A stretch of DNA of 64,000 nucleotides from MPNO01 sp965200535 (GTDB taxonomy: Bacteria > Pseudomonadota > Alphaproteobacteria > MPNO01). A program made the position numbers and the translations under genes. Where the stretch lies: contig CBDAUF010000002.1 in NCBI GenBank assembly GCA_965200535.1, forward strand, positions 682,001 to 746,000, written 5' to 3'. Below the pieces are notes generated by a model, which was not told the DNA's origin, searched no databases, and saw nothing but the letters and a program-made list of their open reading frames with translations. Of the stretch, positions 38,350 through 46,800 are shown in pieces; position 1 is the stretch's first letter, and the number at the start of each line of letters is the position of its first letter.

Positions 38350-39054
38350 TTACAGCGAGCGGGTCAGTCCGCCGTCGATCCGCAGGTTCTGGCCGGTGAT
38401 GTAGCCGGCGGCGTCGGACAGCAGGAAGGCGGCGGTCTCCCCCACCTCCTCGGGCGTGCCGAAGCGTCCGGCCGGGATGGTCGCGGCAACCGCCTCGTCG
38501 GCGCCGTGGGTGTCGATGAAGCCGGGCAGGATGTTGTTCATGCGGATGCGGTCGCCGGCGTACCGGTCGGCGTAGAGCTTGGTGTAGGCCGAGAGCGCGG
38601 CGCGGAACGTCGCGGAAACCGGATAGGCGGGGCTCGGCTCCACCGCGGCGTAGGTCGAGATGTTGACGATGGCTCCGCCTCCGCCCGCCTGCATGACCGG
38701 CGTCACCAGCCGGGCCATGCGGACGACATTCATCAGCACCATGTCGAGGCCGGCCAGCCAGTCCTCGTCCGGGATGTCGAGCAGCGGCCCCTTCGGCGGG
38801 AAGCCGGTGTTGTTGGCCACCGCATCGATGCGTCCGTGCGCGGCGAGCGCGGCATCGACCAGCGCCGCGAGGTCGCCCGGATCGGTCACCGATCCCTTGA
38901 CCCCGATCCCGCCGACCTTGTCGGCCAGCGCCTCGGCCGACCCGCCGGGCGACATCAGGACGAGGGCGTAGCCGCGCTCGGCCAGCGCCCGGGCGATGGC
39001 CGCGCCCATACCCCGCCCGCCGGCAGTGACGACCGCGACCTTCCTGTCCGCCAC
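38350..39054 (-). CDS. SDR-family protein with altered catalytic residues
   Basis: 234 residues with a GTG start at 39054. The Rossmann nucleotide loop TAGGRGMG (10-17) is intact and the NNAG motif is NNTG. Ser133 in NIST aligns with the catalytic serine, but the YxxxK signature is SATFR: Ser147 replaces Tyr and Arg151 replaces Lys, judged from the following AAL...IRMNNILPGFIDT. The protein probably binds NAD(P)(H) but may not be a normal dehydrogenase. It follows amt by 19 bases on the same strand, so it is probably on the amt transcript. Confidence 0.88.
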   Translation of the reverse strand: MADRKVAVVTAGGRGMGAAIARALAERGYALVLMSPGGSAEALADKVGGIGVKGSVTDPGDLAALVDAALAAHGRIDAVANNTGFPPKGPLLDIPDEDWLAGLDMVLMNVVRMARLVTPVMQAGGGGAIVNISTYAAVEPSPAYPVSATFRAALSAYTKLYADRYAGDRIRMNNILPGFIDTHGADEAVAATIPAGRFGTPEEVGETAAFLLSDAAGYITGQNLRIDGGLTRSL

Positions 39055-39073
39055 CCCTCTCGCCTTCCGCCGG

Positions 39074-40474
39074 TCAGTCTGCTTCGGGGACGACGACGAA
39101 CTCGGGATAGGCCTCGATGCCGAGTTCGGCGACGTCCTGACCCAGCGCCTCGGTCGTCGGCGTGACGCGGGCGCCCAGTGTCGCCTTGATGATGAACCAG
39201 ATCAGCAGCGAGGCGACGAACACGAAAACGCCGATGGCGACGATGCCCGTGAGCTGCACGAAGAAATCCGCGCCGCCGGCGATCGAGACCGCAAGCGTTC
39301 CCCAGATGCCCGCGAACAGGTGCGCCGGAACCGCGCCCACCACATCGTCGATCTTGAGTTGTTCCATCGCCTTCAGGCCGACGATGACAACGCCGCCGCC
39401 GACCGCGCCGATGATGACGGCCCAGTAATGCTCGACGATGTCGGGCCCGGCGGTGATCGCCACCAGCCCGCCGATCGCCCCGTTGAGGCTCGCCAGCAGA
39501 TCGACGCGTCCGAGCAGCGGCCGCGACAGCGCGATCGCGGCCATCACGCCCGCCGCCGCCGCGAGGTTGGTGTTGGCGAGGATATTGGCGAGCGCCACGG
39601 CGTCCAGCGCGCCGCCGAGCGCCAGCTGCGAGCCGCCGTTGAAGCCGAACCACCCGAGCCACAGGATGAACACGCCCAGGGTCACCGCGGGTACGTTGGA
39701 CGGCGGCGTCGACTTGACGGTGCCGTCGGCGCGGAACTTGCCCGACCGGGCGCCGACCACGAGGCCGCCGGCAAGCGCCGCCCAGCCGCCGGTGGAATGC
39801 ACGATGGTCGAACCCGCAAAGTCCTGGAACCCGAGCGCGGAGAGCCAGCCGCCGCCCCAGGTCCAGGCGCCGACGATCGGATAGATGACCGCCGTGAGAA
39901 TGGTGATGAACAGGAAGAACGACCACAGCTTGACCCGCTCGGCCAGCGCGCCCGAAACGATCGAGGCGGTGGTCGCCACGAACACCATCTGGAAGAACCA
40001 GTCGGACATGGTGGCGTAGCCGTTCTTGACCACCGCGGCGCCGGCCGCCGCCTTTGCCGCGTCGTCGGCGGCCAGCAGCTTCATCTCCTCGCCCGATGTG
40101 CCGTAGAACAGCGTGAGCGTGCCGAACCAGCCGCCTTCGGGCACGTCCACATACATGATGTTGTAGCCGATGAAGTAGAACATCAGCCCCGCGATGGCGT
40201 AGAGGCCGATATTCTTGAGACAGATGACGGATGCATTCTTGGTGCGCACCGAGCCCGATTCGAGCATCGTGAATCCGGCGCACATCCACATCACCAGCGC
40301 GCCCCAGATCAGAAACGCGAAGCTGTTCAGGACGAACTGCGTTTCCTCGCCCACGGCGGCCAGCGCCGCGGAGGGAAGGAACATCACCGCGGCGGCTGCG
40401 AGAGGCGCCCCCAGGGCCGCGACGACGGCACCCGGCCCCCTCCTGTTGCCGGTTCGTACTGCGTTATCTGTCAT
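39074..40474 (-). CDS. amt: ammonium transporter (Amt family)
   Basis: 466 residues from the ATG at 40474. An N-terminal signal-like segment (LAAAAVMFLPSAALAA) precedes the membrane segments. Amt landmarks are FTMLESGSVRTKN, DFAGSTIVHSTGGWAALAGG with the pore-lining histidine, NTNLAAAAGVMAA, and AVPAHLFAGIWGTL with the second histidine. The C-terminus (LGIEAYPEF) is the usual regulatory tail. No glnK lies beside it, which is unusual for amt. It is 77 bases downstream of a solute-binding protein gene on the same strand, and the divergent side carries the unusual receptor locus. Confidence 0.95.
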   Translation of the reverse strand: MTDNAVRTGNRRGPGAVVAALGAPLAAAAVMFLPSAALAAVGEETQFVLNSFAFLIWGALVMWMCAGFTMLESGSVRTKNASVICLKNIGLYAIAGLMFYFIGYNIMYVDVPEGGWFGTLTLFYGTSGEEMKLLAADDAAKAAAGAAVVKNGYATMSDWFFQMVFVATTASIVSGALAERVKLWSFFLFITILTAVIYPIVGAWTWGGGWLSALGFQDFAGSTIVHSTGGWAALAGGLVVGARSGKFRADGTVKSTPPSNVPAVTLGVFILWLGWFGFNGGSQLALGGALDAVALANILANTNLAAAAGVMAAIALSRPLLGRVDLLASLNGAIGGLVAITAGPDIVEHYWAVIIGAVGGGVVIVGLKAMEQLKIDDVVGAVPAHLFAGIWGTLAVSIAGGADFFVQLTGIVAIGVFVFVASLLIWFIIKATLGARVTPTTEALGQDVAELGIEAYPEFVVVPEAD

Positions 40475-40551
40475 GACTCGGTGTCCTCGTGGTTCGTCGG
40501 CGTCTGCGATCTGCGCCGCATCGCCCGGCGGGATGGTCGAAGGCCGAGCGG

Positions 40552-41448
40552 TTACCTGGCCCATATCGACACGCCGGCAAGATAGTCGCGCGTCGTCCGG
40601 TCGAGCGGATAGAACAGCGCCCCGTTGCGGCCGAACCAGCGGCTGTAGACCTCCTCGTAGCGGCCTTTCGACTCCCGCACCTGGACGAACATGTCGACGA
40701 AGGTCCGGTTGACCAGGTCGCGCCAGCGGCTGTCGTTCTGCGGCAGGACGCAGGCGAGCGTTTCGGTCGCCAACGGCCGCGTCCTCGGCAGCAGCACGAC
40801 GCTGCGGCGCGGCTTGGCGCGTTCCGCCAGCCCCAGCAGCACCACGCCCACATTGGCCACACCCCCGACCTCGCCCTTGGCCAGCCCGCCCATCGCCGCG
40901 CCCATATTCGGGTACTGGTGCAGCGCCGCGCCGGGCAGGCTGTTGCGCAGCACGTTTACCGTGGTGGTGTTCTTGACGACGCCGATCTTGAGCCGCCGGA
41001 CATCGACGTTGTCTCCGACGTTCCCGCGATAGACCATGACCCGGGTGCCGTCGCGGAAAAACGGGATGGAGAAGTCCACAAGCTCTTCCCGGTCCCATGT
41101 CGGGGTGGTGATGCCGCAGACGATGTCGAGTTCGCCACGGGCGACCCGATGCAGCCGATCGCTCGGTGTGACCTCATGGAGCGCAACCCGAATCGGCCGG
41201 TTGGCCCAGCGCTCGGTGGCGGCGCGGATCTCTTCTAGCAGGTCGACCGAGAAGCCGCGGAATTCGCCGGGTCCGGTTTTCTGCGCGAACGGCGCCGCGT
41301 TGGCCCGGGTCCCTGCGTGAATCACTCTGTCCCGACTGATTCGGTCGAGAGCGCTCTTGGCCGCGGCCGATTCGACGAAAACCGCAGCCAGCGCCGCCAC
41401 GAAGACGGCGGCGCTGGCTGCGGTTTTCGCTATAAATGGAATGGCCAT
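40552..41448 (-). CDS. amino-acid-type periplasmic solute-binding protein (SBP_bac_3)
   Basis: 298 residues from the ATG at 41448; a TTG at 41487 is a less likely start. The signal peptide is AIPFIAKTAASAAVFVAALA with cleavage near ESAAA. The mature protein has the family pattern: VIHAGTRANAAPFAQKTG, GFSVDLLEEIRAATERW, RVARGELDIVCGITTPTWDR, DFSIPFFRDGTRVMVY. No permease or ATPase follows on this strand; amt is next. It is a likely companion of the fused binding-protein/permease encoded on the other side. A perfect 23-bp inverted repeat lies inside the signal-peptide codons. Confidence 0.9.
   Translation of the reverse strand: MAIPFIAKTAASAAVFVAALAAVFVESAAAKSALDRISRDRVIHAGTRANAAPFAQKTGPGEFRGFSVDLLEEIRAATERWANRPIRVALHEVTPSDRLHRVARGELDIVCGITTPTWDREELVDFSIPFFRDGTRVMVYRGNVGDNVDVRRLKIGVVKNTTTVNVLRNSLPGAALHQYPNMGAAMGGLAKGEVGGVANVGVVLLGLAERAKPRRSVVLLPRTRPLATETLACVLPQNDSRWRDLVNRTFVDMFVQVRESKGRYEEVYSRWFGRNGALFYPLDRTTRDYLAGVSIWAR
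41376..41429. repeat. perfect 23-bp inverted repeat with 8-base loop inside a signal-peptide coding region
   Basis: Positions 41376-41398 are the exact reverse complement of 41407-41429, leaving the spacer 41399-41406. The arms are about two-thirds G/C. On the minus strand this falls at codons 7-24 of the solute-binding protein and would form a very stable hairpin in its mRNA soon after the start codon. Encoded residues are hydrophobic (KTAASAA ... AALAAVF). It could slow translation, act as an attenuator, or mark a past inverted duplication. No T-run follows, so a simple terminator is unlikely. Confidence 0.9.
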
Positions 41449-41693
41449 AGACGGCGTTCCCAGCGGATTCTTGTTGTACAGCCTCAAGTTCTACCCCCCC
41501 GGACCAGCTATCGGGGGACGATATATTTGCAGGCCGCCGCACCGCGGCCAGCCGGAGGCCAAGCTGCCTCACATTAGCCGGTTTCAACATGACAATTGAA
41601 GCGGCAGTGGAAATTGTCAATACTGGTCGCTGGTACTAATAGGTAAAGCGCCGGTAGTGTGCGGCGACGCCTTGCCGGCCCGCAGCCCTGCGC
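41449..41693. promoter_or_regulatory. divergent control region between the binding protein/amt and the receptor operon
   Basis: 245 bases without a gene. The half near the plus-strand operon is AT-richer than the surroundings. An inverted repeat TGACAATT (41590-41597) / AATTGTCA (41612-41619) with 14 bases between is a plausible operator for one or both directions. I see no clear -24/-12 sigma-54 element and no confident -35/-10 pair. Short plus-strand open frames here have no recognisable homology. Confidence 0.5.
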
Positions 41694-42566
41694 ATGAGAA
41701 TTGGACGGAGAGAAGAAATCGTACCCAACAGCACTGTCCAGACCGCAGATATCGCCGATGTGCCCCCGTCGGAGAGGGGGGAAGGCGGGCGGGCGAGGGC
41801 GCCGGACATGTCGGACAGCTACGATGCCTACTTCTCCGCCGGGCTGTACGACCGGCGCTACCCGCGCCCCAACCGCCGCACCCTGCGCAAACTGCTGCGG
41901 CTAGTGCCCGACGACGGCCGGTTTCTCGATTTCGGCGCCGGCAGCGGCCGCTATACCATGCCGCTCATGGAGCGGACCCAGGCGGTCGGCGTCGCGCAGG
42001 ATATCTGCCCGACGGCCCGCGCCGTGCTTGCCGAACGCGCGGGCACACTCGTCGACAGCGGGCGGCTGGAAATCCGCGGCGGCGATGCCGGGGTCCTGGC
42101 GGACGTCTACCGGGGCGGGTTCGATATCGCGATTCTGGCGTTCGGCGTGCTCGCCCACGTTGCCGGCCGGCGGCAGCGCGTGGGTCTTCTCGCTGCACTG
42201 CGGAAGACGCTGAAATCGGACGGTGTGATCGTTCTCAGCCTGCCCAGCGCACGGCGCAGGTTCCACGCCGAGCAACTGGCGTCGGCCCCGCTGGTTCGCA
42301 GCGGCGCCCTCGAACCCGGCGACATTCTCTACGAGCGCCGGTCGGAAGACCGGCACATCGACATGTTCTATCACCTCTTCACGCCGTCGAGAGCGCGTGC
42401 CGAGCTTTCCACCGCCGGCTTCCGGATCGAGAGTATCGAGCCGGAAAGCCTGCTCCCCGAGGCCGCCGTTGTCGGCCGATCCGTGGTCGGACTGTTGGAC
42501 GACCTCGCCTGCACGGTCGCGCCGACCGGCGTCGGCTACGGTTTCCTGATCGTGGCGCGGCCATGA
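41694..42566 (+). CDS. class I SAM-dependent methyltransferase
   Basis: 290 residues if it starts at ATG 41694; ATG 41808 (MSDSYDAYFSAGLYDRRYPR) is an alternative, because the first 38 residues are polar and not family-like. Motif I FLDFGAGSGRYTMPL, motif II GVAQDICPTA and post-motif DIAILAFGVLAHV define the Rossmann SAM-binding fold. The substrate (small molecule, protein or lipid) cannot be told. Its stop overlaps the next ATG by 4 bases, so it is made together with the binding-protein/permease fusion. A methyltransferase in this position is unusual and part of the candidate system. Confidence 0.85.
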   Translation: MRIGRREEIVPNSTVQTADIADVPPSERGEGGRARAPDMSDSYDAYFSAGLYDRRYPRPNRRTLRKLLRLVPDDGRFLDFGAGSGRYTMPLMERTQAVGVAQDICPTARAVLAERAGTLVDSGRLEIRGGDAGVLADVYRGGFDIAILAFGVLAHVAGRRQRVGLLAALRKTLKSDGVIVLSLPSARRRFHAEQLASAPLVRSGALEPGDILYERRSEDRHIDMFYHLFTPSRARAELSTAGFRIESIEPESLLPEAAVVGRSVVGLLDDLACTVAPTGVGYGFLIVARP

Positions 42567-44215
42567 ACCGGGCCGGGTCCCGCGCGGTCGATGCCGGATG
42601 CCGCCGGGGCGGCGGCGCCGGCCTCCTGATTCCCGGGCTGCTTCTCGCGGCGGCCGTGTGGCTGGCCGGAGCGGGCGAGGCGGCCGCCGACCGTCTCGAG
42701 GAGATACGCGAGCGCGGCTACCTGATCGCCGGCGTCAAGGTAGACTACCGTCCTTTCGGCGCGCGCGACGAGAACGCCAATCTGGTCGGCTACGACGTCG
42801 ATGTCGCGCGCGGTCTGGCAAAGGCCGCCGGCGTCCCGGTGCGGCTGACCCAGGTGACCAGCGCCAACCGGCTGCAAAAGCTCGCGCGCGGCGACATCGA
42901 TGTCGTCGTCGCCACGCTGGGCGACAACCGTCCGCGCCGCCGGCTGGTTACCATGATCGAACCGCAATATTACGGCGACGGCGCCAACGTGCTGCTGCGC
43001 TCCAGCGCCGGTGTGACCAGTTGGGACGATCTGCGCGGCCGGTCGCTGTGCAGCCTGCATGGCTCGCTGTGGAACCGTCTGGCCAGGGAGCGTCTGCTGG
43101 TCGAGCCGGTTTCTCTCAACTCGACGCGCGAAGCGGCGCTTGCGCTGCGCAACGGGCACTGCGTCGGCTGGCTGTACGACGAGGTCAATCTGCTGGCCGC
43201 GCTGCAAGGCGGCGGCTGGGACGGTTTCGAGATCTCCCTGCCGACGCGCTTCCTGCTGCCGTGGGCGATCGCCATCAAGAAGGAAGAGGCGGGCGGAAAG
43301 CTGGACCGGTTGTTCGGCGATACCGTCGCGTCGTGGCACCGCAGCGGTTTCCTGCAGGGGCTGGAGAAAAAATGGGGGCTGCCGCCCTCGCCCTACCTGC
43401 GCCGCGCGCACGAGGTCTGGCAGCGCAAGGACGCCGCCGGAGAGTTCGTCTGCCGCCGCGACGACAACGGCAACTGGCCCCTGGAATGCCGCGAGCGGAC
43501 CCTCATCGCCACCGAGGAACTCGGCGGCCTCTCGGCGATCGCCCAGGCGGTCAACGACGCGACGGGGCTCGACGTCACCCCGGTCTACGACCCGGTCGAC
43601 CGCAGCACCTTCCTCGAGGGACTCGCGTTGACGCTGGCGCTGTCGATCGCGACCGTGCTCGGCAGCATCTTCGGCGGCGCAGTGTTAGGCTGGATCATGC
43701 ATCGGCGGACGTTCATCGTCGGTCCGCTCCTGCATGTGATGTGCGCCGTGCTGCGCATGACGCCGCCGCTTTTGCAGATGTACGCCGTCTTCTTCGGGCT
43801 GGGCGGCGTGGTCTTTGCGTTAGGCTTCACACTCGACGCGTTTACGGTCGCCGCCGTGGTGCTGTCGCTCTACGCCGCCGGAAGCAACGCGGTCCTGTTC
43901 TCGCAGGCTGCCGACGTGGCGGCCGGGGACGGCGACAAGCTGCGCTTCAGGACGGGCGAATTCCGCCGCGCCTTCGACCTGTGCCACGCCGCGGTTGCCG
44001 GAAATTCGGTCAATATCGTCAAGGCGACCGGTATGGCGAGCACCCTGGCGCTGCCCGAACTGGTGTACGCCAGCACCTCGATCATTGCCGAGAAGGGCAA
44101 TGACACCGTGATGATGAACATGCTGCTGCTGTCCTATTTCGTGCTGGTCTTTGTCACCATCTGGGCGCTCCGCAGGTGGGAGCGCAGCGTCGAGCACGAA
44201 GCGCGCGGGGCGTAG
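42563..44215 (+). CDS. solute-binding protein fused to an ABC amino-acid-type permease lacking the EAA loop
   Basis: 550 residues. A signal/anchor segment (GLLIPGLLLAAAVWLAGAG) is followed by an SBP_bac_3 domain (about 45-275; YLIAGVKVDYRPFGARD, GYDVDVARGLAKAAGVPV). A linker of about 70 residues holds a cysteine pair (C in EFVCRRDD and LECRER). A permease domain then runs from about 345 (FLEGLALTLALSIATVLGS). The permease keeps LRMTPPLLQMYAVFFGLGG and TGMASTLALPELVYAS. Between them, where relatives carry the EAA-Gly loop that docks the ATPase, it has GDGDKLRFRTGEFRRAFDL. I therefore doubt ATP-driven transport and favour a receptor role. Confidence 0.85.
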   Translation: MNRAGSRAVDAGCRRGGGAGLLIPGLLLAAAVWLAGAGEAAADRLEEIRERGYLIAGVKVDYRPFGARDENANLVGYDVDVARGLAKAAGVPVRLTQVTSANRLQKLARGDIDVVVATLGDNRPRRRLVTMIEPQYYGDGANVLLRSSAGVTSWDDLRGRSLCSLHGSLWNRLARERLLVEPVSLNSTREAALALRNGHCVGWLYDEVNLLAALQGGGWDGFEISLPTRFLLPWAIAIKKEEAGGKLDRLFGDTVASWHRSGFLQGLEKKWGLPPSPYLRRAHEVWQRKDAAGEFVCRRDDNGNWPLECRERTLIATEELGGLSAIAQAVNDATGLDVTPVYDPVDRSTFLEGLALTLALSIATVLGSIFGGAVLGWIMHRRTFIVGPLLHVMCAVLRMTPPLLQMYAVFFGLGGVVFALGFTLDAFTVAAVVLSLYAAGSNAVLFSQAADVAAGDGDKLRFRTGEFRRAFDLCHAAVAGNSVNIVKATGMASTLALPELVYASTSIIAEKGNDTVMMNMLLLSYFVLVFVTIWALRRWERSVEHEARGA

Positions 44216-44218
44216 GCG

Positions 44219-44845
44219 ATGACTGACATGATCGAGGTGCTGCTGACCTGGACCCCGTATCTGGCGGAAGGTTTCCTCTGGAATATCGTGGTTTCAGTGG
44301 TTGCGATGGTGATCGGCACCGGGATCGGGATCGTCTTCGCGATGATGCGCTTCGGCCGGCTCCGCGTCGTTAACCGGAGCGGCGGCGCACTCACCCTGCT
44401 TGCCGCCAGCGCGCCGAACTTCGTGATGCTGTTTTATCTTTCCTACACGATTCCCGGCAGTTTCGAGGTCCTTGGCGTCACGGTGCAGATGCCGGTGTGG
44501 CTCAAGGCCTCGCTGGCGCTGTCGATCGCGGTGGCCGGCTACGTCTCGGACAACGCTCTCGCCGCCCTTCGGCATCTCAGGAGCGGTCGGTTCACCGAAG
44601 CGCTGTTGTTCCTGCCGTACTGGACCAACTACTTCATGATCATCGTGATGGCGTCCGCCACCGCTTCGGTCATCGGCGTCCCCGAACTGGTTCACCGGTC
44701 GGAGACCGTGATCGGTGCGCTCGGCCGGACATCGGTATCGTTCGTCATCTACCTTTACGCGATGGTGTGGTTCCTCGTGTTCGCCGGGGTGGTGGCGCTG
44801 CTGATGCGCGGGATGCGGCGCCGCCTGGCAGCCAAGCAGTCGTGA
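44219..44845 (+). CDS. second ABC amino-acid-type permease, EAA loop deleted
   Basis: 208 residues, about five membrane segments. It begins like HisM-type permeases (YLAEGFLWNIVVSVVAMVIG, GIGIVFAMMRFGRLR) and keeps ATASVIGVPELVHRSE near the end. The region between ALSIAVAGYVSDNALAALRH and YWTNYFMIIVMAS is about 20 residues shorter than in normal permeases and has no EAA motif. It lies 3 bases after the fusion gene and its stop overlaps the phosphatase GTG. The probable partner is the fused permease. There is no ATPase gene anywhere in the window. Confidence 0.85.
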   Translation: MTDMIEVLLTWTPYLAEGFLWNIVVSVVAMVIGTGIGIVFAMMRFGRLRVVNRSGGALTLLAASAPNFVMLFYLSYTIPGSFEVLGVTVQMPVWLKASLALSIAVAGYVSDNALAALRHLRSGRFTEALLFLPYWTNYFMIIVMASATASVIGVPELVHRSETVIGALGRTSVSFVIYLYAMVWFLVFAGVVALLMRGMRRRLAAKQS

Positions 44846-46791
44846 GCGTTTCCCGGCACCTGATCCTGATTGTCACGGCATCGATCGGCATCGCCATCCT
44901 CAGCGTGGCGGGCGCGCTCGCCCTGCTCGCGCGCGACGCGCTGATCGACCAGGCGGAGAACCAGGCGCGCCTCGTCGCCGGGCTCATCGCGGGCGAAGCC
45001 AACCGGGTGGGGGTCATCCACGACGAGATCGACCGCGTCGTCTCGTCCAAGAACAGGGGCCAGGCGATCGCGCTGGCCCATCTTGCGGACAGTGCGGGAG
45101 ACGACCCCGGCGCGCTTGCCGTGGAGTTGGCCGAGATTACCGCGGACAGCGGGATCGACGACATATGGGTGCTGGACGATACCGGAATCCCGTTGGTGCG
45201 CACGATCAACGGATTCAGAAACGACCTGGGTGCCGACATGTCGGTCTCCGACCTCGACGAGGCGGTCCTGCAGGCCGTTCTGTCGGGCCAGCGTTCCTCG
45301 ATTTCCTTCGAGGCGACGCCGAGAGGGCCGCTGGAGACATCGTTGCACTACACCGGCGTCCGCAGCCGCGGGAACGGCCTGGTCCTGGTGGGCAGCCTGA
45401 GTCACGAGACCGAGCGCCTGCGCCGCACCATCGGGCTCGCAGCGGCGCTCGGGTCGCTGGCCGCTCAGCCCGGCATCCGGGCGATCTGGGTGCTCGACGA
45501 TTCGCTCAAGGTAACCGCGGCGGTTGCCGCCAACGCTGCCCGGGGCGCCGACGGCCCGGCGTTCGACGAAGCCGACCGGTCGCTCGCCGGCCTGGCGGTC
45601 AGGACATCCGCGCAGTCCGCCCTGAACGACCGCGCCCTGCATGTGGCGGCGCCGATTCTGGACCGCGGCGGCGTCGCCACCGGCGTCGCCGTGATCCACA
45701 TGCCGCGCGACCATCTCGACCGGCTGCTCACCGACTACCTCAAGTTCGGCCTCGCCGTGGCGTTGGCGGCATTTCTGATCGGCACGGTGGCGGCGTCCCT
45801 GTCGGCGCGGCGGATCACGCGGCCCGTCATGGCGCTGACCCGGGCGGCCGGGGAGATGGACCGCGGCGGCTTTGCGCCCGAATCGCTCGATCGTGTGGGC
45901 CGTCGGCGGGACGAGCTCGGACGGCTGATCCAGACGTTCCGGACCATGGCGCGCGAGGTTCAGGCCCGCCGCGAGCATCTGGAAGCGCAGGTTGCCGACC
46001 GCACCCGGGATCTGGCGGAGAAGAACGCGCGGCTCGACGAGGCAAACAGCCGCATGGAGAACGAGCTCGAGGTCGCGCGCACCCTGCAGCAGGCGATCCT
46101 GCCCAAGGAGCTGCCGTCGGAAACCGCCTATGCGGGCGAAGCGGTGATGGAACCGGCGCGCGAGATGGCGGGGGATTTCTACGATTACTTCACGCTGCCG
46201 GACGGGCGCCTCGGCGTCGTGATCGCCGATGTCTCCGGCAAGGGGGTCGCGGCGGCGTTTTTCATGGCGATCGCGCGGACCGTGATGCGCAGCACCGCAC
46301 AGGAAATCACGGACGCCGGCGAGTGCATGCGTCTGGTCAACGACAAGGTGTCCGGGGAAAACCCGCACGACATGTTCGTGACGATGTTCTACGGCATTCT
46401 CGACTCGCAGACCGGACAGCTCACCTATGTCAACGCCGGTCACAATGCGCCCTTCCTGATTCGGCGGACCGGCGCGGTCGAGCCGGTGCCGCTGACCGGC
46501 GGTGTTGCCGTCGGTGTATTGCCGGGTCTGGATTACGAGAAGAAGGAACTGTCGCTCGACGTCGGCGACACGCTGTTTCTCTATACCGATGGAATTTCCG
46601 AGGCCATGAACCTGGAGGGCGAGATGTTCGACGAGAGCCGCCTCGCAGAAGCCCTGACGACCGGCCCCGAAGCCCCGGTCAGCACGTTGATCGAGAAAGT
46701 AACGCTGGAGATGGGCAAGTTCGTGGCCGGCGCCGAGCAGTCGGACGACATCACCTGCCTGGTGCTGCGCTACAACGGCGCCGATCGCTGA
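44842..46791 (+). CDS. membrane-bound RsbU-type serine phosphatase (PP2C/SpoIIE) with sensor and HAMP
   Basis: 649 residues, GTG start overlapping the permease stop. Transmembrane segments at about 6-29 and 298-320 enclose a periplasmic sensor domain of about 270 residues with two similar halves (IDDIWVLDDTGIPLV and IRAIWVLDDSLKVTA), a double-Cache-like layout. A HAMP domain (about 320-375) and coiled coil (VADRTRDLAEKNARLDEANS) lead to the PP2C domain. Its metal aspartates are intact: MAGDFYDYF, VIADVSGKGVAAA, YTDGISEA and SDDITCL. Such enzymes dephosphorylate an STAS anti-anti-sigma factor. Translational coupling to the permeases suggests they feed it a signal. Confidence 0.92.
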   Translation: MSVSRHLILIVTASIGIAILSVAGALALLARDALIDQAENQARLVAGLIAGEANRVGVIHDEIDRVVSSKNRGQAIALAHLADSAGDDPGALAVELAEITADSGIDDIWVLDDTGIPLVRTINGFRNDLGADMSVSDLDEAVLQAVLSGQRSSISFEATPRGPLETSLHYTGVRSRGNGLVLVGSLSHETERLRRTIGLAAALGSLAAQPGIRAIWVLDDSLKVTAAVAANAARGADGPAFDEADRSLAGLAVRTSAQSALNDRALHVAAPILDRGGVATGVAVIHMPRDHLDRLLTDYLKFGLAVALAAFLIGTVAASLSARRITRPVMALTRAAGEMDRGGFAPESLDRVGRRRDELGRLIQTFRTMAREVQARREHLEAQVADRTRDLAEKNARLDEANSRMENELEVARTLQQAILPKELPSETAYAGEAVMEPAREMAGDFYDYFTLPDGRLGVVIADVSGKGVAAAFFMAIARTVMRSTAQEITDAGECMRLVNDKVSGENPHDMFVTMFYGILDSQTGQLTYVNAGHNAPFLIRRTGAVEPVPLTGGVAVGVLPGLDYEKKELSLDVGDTLFLYTDGISEAMNLEGEMFDESRLAEALTTGPEAPVSTLIEKVTLEMGKFVAGAEQSDDITCLVLRYNGADR

Positions 46792-46800
46792 ACCGGGCGC

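Noticed and set aside
41399..41435. The 23-bp hairpin as an intrinsic terminator
   Set aside because: No run of T follows in either direction and it lies inside coding sequence.
41317..41599. Short plus-strand frames over the inverted repeat (about 80-86 residues)
   Set aside because: They arise from the palindrome and the antisense of the signal peptide; no homology and no conserved start.
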